NCBI GenBank assembly: GCA_002887195.1
Contig: PJAB01000341.1
Coordinates: 1 to 29,237 of the forward strand
Direction: 5' to 3'
Source: Chrysochromulina parva
Lineage: Eukaryota; Haptophyta; Prymnesiales; Chrysochromulinaceae
Length of the DNA: 29,237 nucleotides
Shown here: positions 16,295 through 25,700 of the stretch, piece by piece
How positions within the stretch are numbered: position 1 is the first letter of the stretch
Layout: every line of letters starts with the position of its first letter
Notes under the pieces: generated by a model
What the model was told of the DNA's origin: nothing
The model's database searches: none
Seen by the model: only the letters and a program-made list of their open reading frames with translations
Translations under genes and position numbers: made by a program

Positions 16295-16410
16295 CCCACA
16301 ATCGCACACCGTTCAAGTGACCACAATCGACTTACTTGTCTTGTGAAGTAGACTTGATTTGACTTTGCGGGATACCGGTACACCCGCGCGTCCGAACGAA
16401 CTTTCGCAAC

Positions 16411-17833
16411 ATGCTCGTGCGCCACGCGACGCGCCGGCTGCTAAGCACGCTTCCTTCCTCCCTGTCTGCCGACGTGATCGTCGTCGGAGGCGGCCACGCC
16501 GGCTGCGAGGCGGCGGCGGCGGCGGCACGCTCTGGCGCCTCCACGTTGCTCGTGACCCAACGCGCTGACACAATTGGTGAGATGTCGTGCAACCCGTCGA
16601 TTGGAGGCGTGGGCAAGGGGCACCTCGTGTGCGAAATCGACGCGCTCGACGGCCTGATGGCGCGCTGTGCCGACGAGGCGGGCATCCACTTCCGCGTGCT
16701 TAATCGTTCGCGCGGGCCGGCGGTGCGTGGGCCACGGGCGCAGGCCGATCGCGAGCTCTACAAGGCGGCGATGCAGCGCGCGATCTCCGGGTGCCCCAAC
16801 CTGCGCGTTGTCGAGGCCGCGGTGGACGACCTCCTCTTTGAGGGCGAGAGCGGCTGCGGCGCTGGCGGCGGCAGCTCCGCCGTCGTCGCAGGCGTGCGCA
16901 CGGCAGCGGGCGAGCAGCTGCGTGCGCGCTCCGTGGTGCTCACGGCGGGCACGTTCCTGCGCGGCAGGGTGCACATTGGGCGCTTGTCGCGGCCGGCGGG
17001 CCGCTACGTGCGCAATAGCCTCACGGGTGACGTCGAGGCGCCAACGGTCGGACTGGCGGCGACACTCGAGCGGCTCGGCTTGCCGCTGGCGCGCCTCAAG
17101 ACAGGCACACCGCCGCGCCTCGACGGCACCACGATCGACTGGGCGCACCCGGAGCTAGTGCCGCAGCCGTCGGAGGACCCGCCCACGTTCTTCGCGTACG
17201 CGCATGCGCTGCGCGAGGCGCCCATCGCCCCGTCGCTCGTCACGTGCGTCAAGACGGCCACCAACCCGCGCACGCATGAGCTCGTGAGAGCTTCCCGCGC
17301 GAAGCTGCCGCTGTACGAGAGCGGGGAGGGCGAGGGTCTCGGACCGCGCTACTGCCCGTCGCTGCACGTCAAGGTGGCGCGCTTCCCCGATCGGCCCATG
17401 CACGTCGTATGGCTCGAGCCCGAAGGGCTCGATACGGACACCGTCTACCCTAACGGTCTCTCCGGAGCCTTCGACGAGGCTACCCAGCAACAGGTGATCA
17501 ACACGATCGCAGGGCTCGAGCGCGCGCGGATCATGCAGCCCGGGTACGACGTCGAGTACGACTACGTCGACCCGCGCGTCCTCCATCGAACCCTCGAGGT
17601 TCGCACCTGCGCCGGCCTCTATCTCGCTGGCCAGATCATCGGAACCACCGGCTATGAGGAGGCGGCGAGCCTCGGCCTGCTCGCCGGAATCAATGCCGCC
17701 CGGAGGAGCCTCGGAGGCGCGCTCGGCATTGTGGGCGCGGGCAGCAGCGGCCGCTTCGTCGCCCCCTTTGTTGTGAGCCGCGACCAGGGCTACCTGGGCG
17801 TCCTTGTCGATGACCTGGTCGGGAGGGGCACGC

Positions 17834-17864
<31 letters not shown>

Positions 17865-18645
17865 GGAGTATCGGCTGCTGCTGCGCGCGGACAATGCCGA
17901 CGCGCGGCTGACGGAGCTGGGTGCGGCCGCGGGCGTCGTGAGCGACGCGCGGCTCGCCGCATGGCATTCGAAGCGCAAGGCCATCGAAATGGGCGAGCGC
18001 ACGCTGCACAGCACGACGTTGCCCGCGGCGGTCTGGGCAAGTGCGGGCGCACCCGTGCAGCCGGGACACCCTCGCACAGCGGCGCAGGTGCTCGCCTTGG
18101 CTAACGTGAGTCTCGCAGACGTGGAAGGGTGGGTGGCCTCCGCCACACGACCCGCCACTCAACCCGCCGCAGCTCGCGCGCGTGCGTCGATCGAGGTGGA
18201 CGTGACTGGCGAGGGGGAGGTGGCGGCGGTGGATGCGGGCGCCGCACCGCCGCCCTTGGTTGAGCGCGTGGCGCGCGAGACGGTCGAGGTGAGCCTCAAA
18301 TATTCCGAGCCGCTCACATTGCAGCGCCGATCGATCGCGCGAGTGGAGCGCAGCGCGGCGCGCGCGTTGCCCGATGATCTCGACTACCACGCGCTCACAG
18401 CGCTCTCGAACGAGGAGGCGCAGAAGCTGAGCGAGGTGCGCCCGCGCACGCTCCAGGAGGCGAGCGCCATCTCGGGCGTCACGCCCGCGGGCCTCGCTGC
18501 AGTCCTCATAGCGCTCCAGCGCCACTCGGCTCCCAACGAGTCGGACTCGTGGCAGAGCGCGGCCTCCGCAGAGAAGCAGCGACGAAAGGCGACGGCACGC
18601 GCTGCGGCCCGCGCACAGAGCGGTGGGGGTGCAACAGCAGAGTAG
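16411..18645 (+). CDS. MTO1: MnmG/GidA/MTO1: tRNA uridine-34 5-(carboxymethyl)aminomethyl modification FAD enzyme, probably mitochondrial
   Basis: 744 residues without introns. The N-terminus [20 protein letters not shown] is Arg/Ser/Leu-rich without acids, typical of a mitochondrial presequence. The FAD dinucleotide-binding motif [12 protein letters not shown] starts at residue 24; then [42 protein letters not shown] and [11 protein letters not shown], all MnmG signatures, and the C-terminal helical tRNA/MnmE-binding domain with [41 protein letters not shown]. With MnmE (MSS1/GTPBP3) it installs the 5-aminomethyl-type group at U34 of organellar tRNAs. It is longer than the bacterial protein (about 630) because of the presequence, small Gly/Ala-rich insertions and a basic Ala-rich tail. 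Plastid targeting is less likely. Confidence 0.93.
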
Positions 18646-18738
18646 ACTCTAGCGGTAAGCATAGAATTGGTAAACGGCCACACGCAGTGACGCACGATTT
18701 ACACACGCATACGCATAGGACACGTGTAGCGTGCGCGC

Positions 18739-19263
18739 CTACGGGAGAGGCAGTCCGAACGAGTACAACCACCGCCAGCCGCCCATGACGGTGGCGGACC
18801 CCAGAACGAACTCGAACTCCGCATCCAGCGGTAAACCGACGAGGGCAAACGATCCTATCATGATCGCACTCATACTCACCCAAGCGATCACCAACGGCTT
18901 GAGCATTTCGGGCCACACTCGAGTGACCTCTGGGCGATACCCGTCCACTGCCGTGGTGATTCCGACCCACAACGCCGCCAGTATGAGGCCTTGCAGCGGC
19001 GCAGCATCCACAGGCTTATCCTGAGTGAACAGCTCAGGCTGGGCAGTGGCAAAAGGCAGCAGCAGCTGATCGACGAGTGCCTGCACAACGCCATAGCCAA
19101 CAAGAACGCCGGCGTCGCAATTGCGGACGAGCGGGTCATCGTCGCGCTTAAAACCGCAGCGAGGGCTGGAGCAGCGGCTGGTGCTGGGTAAAGGGAGAGC
19201 GGCCACGGATTTCGGTATGGCGCTGATTCCCAAGGAGGCGCTCCACGCTAGTAAGAGCAGCAT
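18739..19263 (-). CDS. Multi-pass membrane protein, probably plastid-targeted
   Basis: 174 residues from ATG 19263. The N-terminus MLLLLAWSASLGISAIPKSVA is signal-peptide-like and is followed by a Ser/Arg/Pro-rich stretch, the bipartite pattern of secondary-plastid algae. The mature part has about three or four membrane segments (VLVGYGVVQALVDQLLLPFA; LQGLILAALWVGITTAV; KPLVIAWVSMSAIMIGSFALV; a C-terminal GGWRWLYSFGL). Family not recognised with confidence. It lies divergent from an FtsH-like gene that also has a plastid-type presequence, so the two may share regulation. A longer start (ATG 19380) is possible but would bury the signal. Confidence 0.6.
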   Translation of the reverse strand: MLLLLAWSASLGISAIPKSVAALPLPSTSRCSSPRCGFKRDDDPLVRNCDAGVLVGYGVVQALVDQLLLPFATAQPELFTQDKPVDAAPLQGLILAALWVGITTAVDGYRPEVTRVWPEMLKPLVIAWVSMSAIMIGSFALVGLPLDAEFEFVLGSATVMGGWRWLYSFGLPLP

Positions 19264-19771
19264 GTTGGTGGTCCACGCGTGCGTCGGTCGGTCGGACGCG
19301 GCTCTATTCATTATGAATACACGGACGCGCCCGCATGAGCGCCACTGTTCTGTGTTGTCCTGTTTTAAACTCACACACACACGTAAACAGCGAGGCAGTG
19401 AACAGGAATACCGACTCTATTCACGCTTTCTGGACTGAAAACACCGAATGTATCCACTCTTCCACTGTCACGCAGTTATTCTCCAAAGGGGTTTCTGTTA
19501 CTGGGGCCGGTTCCTCGTAAGAGTTTCTGCGCGGATCGTTGGCGAACATGGGCGCCGCGGTACGTGTCGTTTTGCATGGTTTTGTCGAGCAAAACACGAA
19601 TAAAATTGATACGTGGAATGATTAAACATGCGGAGCTCGAGTGAACGAGAACTCAGTACTTTTTGACCGCGAGTCGGCTGCGGAGCCGTCCTTTGAACGG
19701 TAGCAGGGAGCAAATCGGCGAGATCGCTTCTCCTCTATCGACACGAACTTACCGGTACACCTCGACGCACG
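19264..19771. other. Divergent intergenic region of two plastid-type genes
   Basis: No gene is seen. It contains a (CA)n run at about 19373-19382 and is AT-richer than its surroundings. No (TCAAG)n tract is present, unlike the three other divergent starts. Confidence 0.45.
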
Positions 19772-21379
19772 ATGCAAGTCCTGAGCCTCGTCCACGCGGT
19801 GGCGCTCGGGCTCCTCTCGCCGTTGCCGGGCCTATGTCCGCCGTCAACCGTCTCACCACTGCCGCCGCTGCCGCGGCACTACCAGCGTACACGCGCGCCG
19901 CTGCTCGCCGCCTCTCCGCCACCGCCGTCATCAAAGATCACCGTGAGGAAGCCGCAGGAGCCTCTCCGCCGACTGAAGCCGGCGGCGGCTGGCGAGGAGG
20001 AGCCTCCCTGGCTGCGCGTCCTAGCGCGCCTGAAGCCGCCCCTGGTGCGGTTGCTGGCCCGCCTCAAGCCGCTGCTGCGAATACTGGCGCGCCTCAAGCC
20101 GCTCGTGCCCGTACTGGCCGCACTCGTCTTCCTCATGGTGCAGATGGCGCGTCGCACTGCTAGTGCGCCGCGGCCGGTCGAGGTATCCTACGCAGCCTTC
20201 ATGACTCTCGTCACCACCCAAGCAGCCTCGATCTCGGACCTGCGCATCAGCCTTTCGCGGTACACGTTCATGCTCAACGGCCAGCCCGCCTACACGCTCC
20301 CGGCACGCCTCGCACCCGACGTCGCCTTTTTCCTGCACCGCTCGGGCGTCGACTTTCGCGCGGCGGCCACCTCGGGCCTGGCGTCGCTGGTTCCGCTGCT
20401 CCTCCCGTGCATATGGCTCGCGGCGGTATACTCGCTGATGCGGCGCCAGATGAACGGCGCGACAGGCAACGTCGGCAAGAAGGCCTCTAACTCGCTCCGC
20501 CTCTCCGCCGATGACCTGAGCTTCGACGACATCGCAGGCGTGGACACGGCAAAGCAGGAGGTGCAGGAGGTCGTGTCGATGCTCAAGGACCCGAGCCGGT
20601 ACACGGCCGCGGGCGCGCGGCTCCCGAGCGGCGTGCTCATGGTCGGTCCTCCGGGCACGGGTAAGACCCTCCTTGCCCGCGTCATGGCCGCTCAGGCCGG
20701 TGTTCCCTTCTTCTACTGCTCGGGCTCCGACTTCGTCGAGCTCTTCGTCGGGCGCGGCGCGGCACGCGTGCGCGCCCTGTTCAAAGAGGCGGCGGCGGCG
20801 GCGCCGTGCCTGATCTTTGTTGATGAGCTCGACGCGCTCGGCAAGCAGCGGTCGCTCCGCATGTCGGGCTCCAACGACGAGGCGGAGCAGACGCTTAACC
20901 AGATGCTCGCGTGCATGGACGGTCTCGAGACGTCGAACAATGGCGTCGTCGTCATGGGCGCGACCAATCGGTATGAGATCCTCGACCCCGCCCTCACACG
21001 CCCTGGTCGCTTCGATCGCCTCGTGCGCATCTCCCTCCCCGACGAGACCGGCCGCCTTGCGATCTTGCGCGTGCACACGCGTAAGCTCAAGCTGGCCGCC
21101 GACGTCGACCTCGCGCTTCTCGCGGCAGCCACGCCCTCGTACTCGGGCGCCGAGCTCGCGGCGCTGGGCAACGAGGCGGCGATCCGCTCGGTGCGGCGCT
21201 CTGCCGCCGAGGTCGTGCAGGCTGACTTTGTAGGTGCGATCAACTCATTCAACGCGGCGCGTCGCCGCGCGCCTGGCAGCGTCGTCCTCGATGGGCTGCT
21301 GCCGGTCAAACCCGCGTGGTGGCCAGGGTGGGCTGGAGAGCCGCCTCCTGCGCCCGGACCGGCCCGGTCGAACAGCTAA
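19772..21379 (+). CDS. FtsH-like AAA+ membrane protein lacking the M41 peptidase domain (FtsHi-like)
   Basis: 535 residues. The N-terminus has a signal-like MQVLSLVHAVALGLLSPLPG and a Pro/Arg-rich transit-like region, then four (R/A)RLKP units. Two membrane spans (about 110-126 and 205-222) flank an FtsH lumenal domain (VEVSYAAFMTLV to FLHRSGVDFRAA). The AAA module has LSFDDIAGVDTAKQEVQE, Walker A GPPGTGKT at 292-299, the pore loop ELFVGRGAARVR, Walker B IFVDELD (D351, E352) and the second region of homology GATNRYEILDPALTRPGRFDR. It stops about 35 residues after the AAA lid, so the zinc-peptidase HExxH half of about 200 residues is absent. In plants, peptidase-inactive FtsHi proteins act in plastid import-motor complexes; a similar ATPase-only role is inferred. 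Confidence 0.85.
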   Translation: MQVLSLVHAVALGLLSPLPGLCPPSTVSPLPPLPRHYQRTRAPLLAASPPPPSSKITVRKPQEPLRRLKPAAAGEEEPPWLRVLARLKPPLVRLLARLKPLLRILARLKPLVPVLAALVFLMVQMARRTASAPRPVEVSYAAFMTLVTTQAASISDLRISLSRYTFMLNGQPAYTLPARLAPDVAFFLHRSGVDFRAAATSGLASLVPLLLPCIWLAAVYSLMRRQMNGATGNVGKKASNSLRLSADDLSFDDIAGVDTAKQEVQEVVSMLKDPSRYTAAGARLPSGVLMVGPPGTGKTLLARVMAAQAGVPFFYCSGSDFVELFVGRGAARVRALFKEAAAAAPCLIFVDELDALGKQRSLRMSGSNDEAEQTLNQMLACMDGLETSNNGVVVMGATNRYEILDPALTRPGRFDRLVRISLPDETGRLAILRVHTRKLKLAADVDLALLAAATPSYSGAELAALGNEAAIRSVRRSAAEVVQADFVGAINSFNAARRRAPGSVVLDGLLPVKPAWWPGWAGEPPPAPGPARSNS

Positions 21380-21507
21380 CTCGAACTTGGAACTAGACGA
21401 CAGTTGAGTCAGAGAATTGGATTGCCGACAACCTCGGCGATGGGGTGTGTACGCAGTTCTCACATTGGTGTGTGACCAAGATATTTGTACATAGTAGCGC
21501 ACCACCC

Positions 21508-21687
21508 ATGACCACCATGCGTTGCGTGTGCAATTTGTGCAAAAGTCCCGGATTTTGCCCCGAGTGCTCGTGCGTGATTGATGATCATGCTGATCGGCAC
21601 ATCGGGTGGCGTCTCGCCGCTTGCCGGCGGGTCACGTCTTGCTGGGTTCGCCCGAACGCCGGCACCTCGCCTGATCCTGTGGCATGA
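21508..21687 (+). CDS. Possible Cys-rich small ORF or first exon
   Basis: A frame from ATG 21508 (or 21517) encodes MRCVCNLCKSPGFCPECSC, with six Cys in a C-x-C-x2-C-x5-C-x2-C-x-C pattern suggestive of metal binding, and continues DRHIGWRLAACR. It overlaps the start of the next gene in another frame. It may be a separate small protein, the 5' exon of that gene, or chance. Confidence 0.25.
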   Translation: MTTMRCVCNLCKSPGFCPECSCVIDDHADRHIGWRLAACRRVTSCWVRPNAGTSPDPVA

Positions 21688-22690
21688 TAACCGTGGCAAG
21701 GTTCTGTGGCAAGATAGTCCACTGGAACCGTCCGAGGAGAAGCGCACAGGTCGCCTGCGCTCCAAGGCCGCGTCGATCGCGCGCGTGCCGACCAATGTGC
21801 TGGGTTATATTGCAAAATTCTTCCTCGTCGCGCCATTCGTGAGCAGCGTGACCTCAACCGATGGCCTCGTGTCGCGGCGGCGCGTGACCGCACAACAACT
21901 CCGTGTTCGCGAGTCAGCGAATGTGACGCTGCTCCCGACTCCGGCATCCTGGACGCGGGCGAAAGGCGTCCCTTCTATCCTCGAAAAAAAGGGGCCGGCC
22001 AGGGACGAAGTGATCGTCGGACCCGTGACGCGCCTGAGCCGAAAGCTCCCGTGGACATCGAGCGGCAGCGGCGACGGAGGCAGTGGCAGCTGGTCGCCCA
22101 GCAAGCGCCAGGTGACGGCGCGGCACAACATGATCCGACGCCTCGTGTGGCTGGACACGGAGGGCACCATCCAGCGCATCGCGCGCACGCAGCCATGGCG
22201 CTCGGGCGAGCTGCTGCAGGAGAACCTGCGCCACCTCGGCCGGCGCTCTCCGCTGCTTCAGTGGCACATGGAGCACAACGTGGTGCCCTCGCACGCGGGG
22301 CTCGGCATCCTCGTCGCGCCGTATCGAGCGCCACCGCGTGCTGCTGGGCCGAGCGCGCTCGCGACCGAGAGCGCGCATCGCAAGTGCATGGAGCTCAAGA
22401 GGGCGCTGTACGAGATCGTGCCCGCCTTCTTCGCTCTCGTTCGCGAGGCCTCGCGCCGGGACCCGCGGGTGACGTGGCGTATCTACGGGCGGCTGGCGCG
22501 CGCTGGCACCGCCTTCGGCTCATGGAACGCGGGGCGCTGGCTGCGGTTCTCACCCGAACGTCAGTACACGGCGATGAACATCTTTCTGCGCCATCTCGTG
22601 TCCATCGTCGCCCAGTGCCAACGCATCCTCGAGTGCACCGCCGAGGACGACGAATGCATGCTCGATGCCGCTCATGAGTTTAGGGAGTAA
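21578..22690 (+). CDS. Hypothetical protein
   Basis: I do not recognise it. The frame is 370 residues, with strong G/C third-position bias from about 21720 onward, so it is probably real. The N-terminus is uncertain: MMIMLIGTSGG at 21578 is the first ATG, but an upstream exon is possible. It has LGYIAKFFLVAPFVSSV near residue 75 (a possible hydrophobic helix), a Ser/Gly linker GSGDGGSGSW, then a basic, mostly helical C-terminal half with RRLVWLDTEGTIQRIARTQPWRSGELLQENL and RVTWRIYGRLARAGTAFGSWNAGRWLRFSPERQY. No catalytic motif is apparent. It follows the FtsH-like gene by about 200 bases and precedes the RPGRIP1L-like gene by 100 bases on the same strand. Confidence 0.55.
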   Translation: MMIMLIGTSGGVSPLAGGSRLAGFARTPAPRLILWHDNRGKVLWQDSPLEPSEEKRTGRLRSKAASIARVPTNVLGYIAKFFLVAPFVSSVTSTDGLVSRRRVTAQQLRVRESANVTLLPTPASWTRAKGVPSILEKKGPARDEVIVGPVTRLSRKLPWTSSGSGDGGSGSWSPSKRQVTARHNMIRRLVWLDTEGTIQRIARTQPWRSGELLQENLRHLGRRSPLLQWHMEHNVVPSHAGLGILVAPYRAPPRAAGPSALATESAHRKCMELKRALYEIVPAFFALVREASRRDPRVTWRIYGRLARAGTAFGSWNAGRWLRFSPERQYTAMNIFLRHLVSIVAQCQRILECTAEDDECMLDAAHEFRE

Positions 22691-22790
22691 TTTACGTCGA
22701 GGCGGTTCGTGGCGAAGGTAAGCTCATGAGTATTCAGATGATGGTGTGAAATTAGAAGAGAACAAGCGTCTCTAGTGTGGGCACTTTCGC

Positions 22791-25700
22791 ATGTTTCGCG
22801 GGAAAACGCAGCGGTGGAGTTTTCTGCACGCTGGCATGCTCGTCGTGCCACGCTTGCCAGACGGTGTTGTCGAGGACCGCCTTGCGCGGCTCGAGCGAGA
22901 AAATGCCGAGCTCAAGAAAGCCAACATGGAGAAGAGCGAGACTGTCAAGAAGCTAGGCGTGCAGCTCGTTCGGATCCGCAACGACTGGCAATCGCAGACG
23001 GTGCCTAAGGACCTCGCGCCGGCCGCAAAGGCAAAGGCTGTCGCTGAGGCATCCAAAGCCGACCGCATCTCGGAGCTCGAGCTCGAGCTTTCGCGGCGCG
23101 AGGCATACGAGTCGCGGCTCCAGCAGCAGCTCCTGGTGCTCAAGCAGCAGGCGGGCACCGGGAACGCCAGTGCGGGCCGCGGGCCCATCACGCGGCAGAA
23201 GCGGCAGGCACCGACCGCGCGGCCGGCGAGTGCGCCGCGTAGCGCTTCTGCCATCGGCGGCACCGCAGCGCCAGCGGGTGGGCCGCCCGGAGCTGACCGT
23301 CCGTCATCCGCTCGGCCGGCCGCGGCTGGCGGCGGTGGCACCGAGGGCGGGGCGGGCGACATGCGGTCGCTGCTCGAGATGCTGCAGGACAAGGACCGCA
23401 CACTCGAGGAGCTGCGCGCCCGGTTTGCGCTGCAAGAGGATATGATGAGTGCCAAGGCAGCCCAACACCAACACGAAGAGGCGGCCCTGTCTGAGTCCGC
23501 CGACTTCGGCGCGGCCCGCAGCGCCTTGGCGGCAGGCGTATCCGATGGCGCCGTGGGCGCCGAGCTGCGGCGACAGCTCAAGAAGAGCCAGTTTGACACG
23601 ATGCTGCTCGAGCAGCGCTACCAGCACCTCGACGCGCGCTTCAAAACGCTGCGCGAGAACCACGAGAAGGTGCTCTCGCAGATGAGCGACCTCAACGGCG
23701 CTCTGAAGAAGGAGCGCTTCGAGCGCTCGCGGCTGCAGCAGGAGGCGGGGGCGGCGGCGCTGGCGCAGGAGGAGGCGAATGAGCGCGCGCTTGAGATCGA
23801 GAGCCTCAAGGCCGAGCTGCACTGCCTGCAGGAGGAGAACCGCCGGCTCATCTCCAAGGCTTTTTCAAATGACGACGCGGGAGAGATCGCGCGCCAGAAG
23901 CAGGAGCTCGCGATGCGCGACGCGAAGATCAAGAAGCTGCAGGAGGAGGCGGAGGCGCTGCGGCGGGGCAAGAAGGACCTGAGCGATGCGACCGCCAAGG
24001 TAGAGGGCCGCATCTCGCTCATCCAGGCGGAGCGCGAGGAGGCTCGCCGTGCCGAGCGCAAGGTGGCCGCCGAGCTCGGCGAGCGAGATGAGGAGATCGA
24101 GCGGCTCAAGAAGCAGCTCGCGCTCTTCACGGGAGATACGGGCGTGCCGCCGCAGGAGATCGAGCGCGCGCTCGAGATGGTGCGCCGCGCCACCCGCGAG
24201 AACGTTGACACGAGCTCGGCGACCGCCGTCGCCGCCGCGGGGCTTCGGCTGGTGGACACGGACCTCAAGTCTCTCGGGCTCTCTCCCTTGGCCAAGCGTG
24301 AAGTCGAATCGATCCTTCTCCAGAACTCGGAGCTGATCACGCAGCTTGAGAAGACGGAGCTGCTGCTCAAGAACCAGACGCAGCTGCGTAACGTGCTCAC
24401 CGCCGAGCTCGAGGCCGCCAAGAAGGCGGCCAAAGAGGAAGCTGCTCGAATCCAGAGGCGCGAGGCGCAACGTGTCGCTGAGCTGGCTGAGGCCAAGCGT
24501 CAGCTGCTCCTCGTGCAGGAGTCCGTCGCGCGCTCGGGCGCCGGCGGGCGCGCCGGCGGCGGCAAGATGGTGCTCAGTGGCGGCGCGGGCGGCGACGGCC
24601 GGCGTACCTCGCATGCGGCGGGGGGCCGCGGCGCCGTACTGCCCCTGGCCGCGGCGGATACCGAGTCGATCGCCGACTCGACCATCTCGAACGACTCGGA
24701 GGTGGATGTGCGGCTGGACGAGAACATCTTCGAGCTGCGCGTGGTGCGCGCCTCGCTGCAGCCCGCCTTCTTCCGGGCGCGCCCGTCGACCTTCTGCTCG
24801 TTCGACTTCTACCAGCACGACACGCAGGCGAGCCCGATGCGACAGGGACTTGAGCCCGAGTTCGATTTCACGGCTCAGTTCGTGCTCGAGGTGAATGACC
24901 TCTTCCTGCACTACGCGGCCACGTCAGTGCTCGCCATCGAGCTGTACCAGTCCCTCGGCGTCGAGTGCGCGCTCGTGGCGCGCACGGACGCCCCGCTGCG
25001 CGAGCTGCTGCAGGGGCGGCGCGGCAAGCTCGTGAAGCACGCGCAGCTCTATTCGGTCTCAGAACCGTCTGGCGCGAGTGGGGCACCGCAGGTGGTGGGC
25101 ACGCTCGTGTACGAGATGCGCATGCGCAAGAAGATCGATGCGCCGGTGCACTCGTTCATGCAGCGCTTCCCCGACGTGGCCACGCTCGCTCTCATGCCGG
25201 TGCGACCGGGCGCGCGCACCTCCGAGGCCATCGTGACCGTGCGCAGGGCGAGCGGCCTCCGGCTGCGGGCAGGTGGCGCAGGCCCGCCCGCGCCGTACGT
25301 GCACTTCGAGTTCTTCGAGTACGGCGAGCACGAGACCGTGGCCAAGGAGGGGAGCCATCCGACGTACGAGCAGGAGTTCCGATTCCCAGTCGAGAGGGAT
25401 GGCGACTTCATCGAGTACCTGAAGCAGGCGAAGCTGCGCCTCAACGTCTTCGATGAGAACGAGGAGGACACCGAGGCGATGATCGGGTACGCCGAGCTCG
25501 GGCTCACGCCGCTGCCCGCATGCAAGTGCTCACCACGGCGCCCTCTCTTCCCCACAGGTACGCGGAGCTCGGGCTCACGCCGCTGCTCACGTCGGCGCGC
25601 CTCGATGCGCCCGAGCTGCCGCTGCTCGACATGCGCGGCGGCCCCGCGGGCGCGCTCCACGTGACCATCGAGCTGCGCGACGCGACGCAGCCGAAGCCGA

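Noticed and set aside
17155..18525. 456-residue open frame on the minus strand
   Set aside because: It is antisense to the clear MnmG coding sequence, with no recognisable domain.
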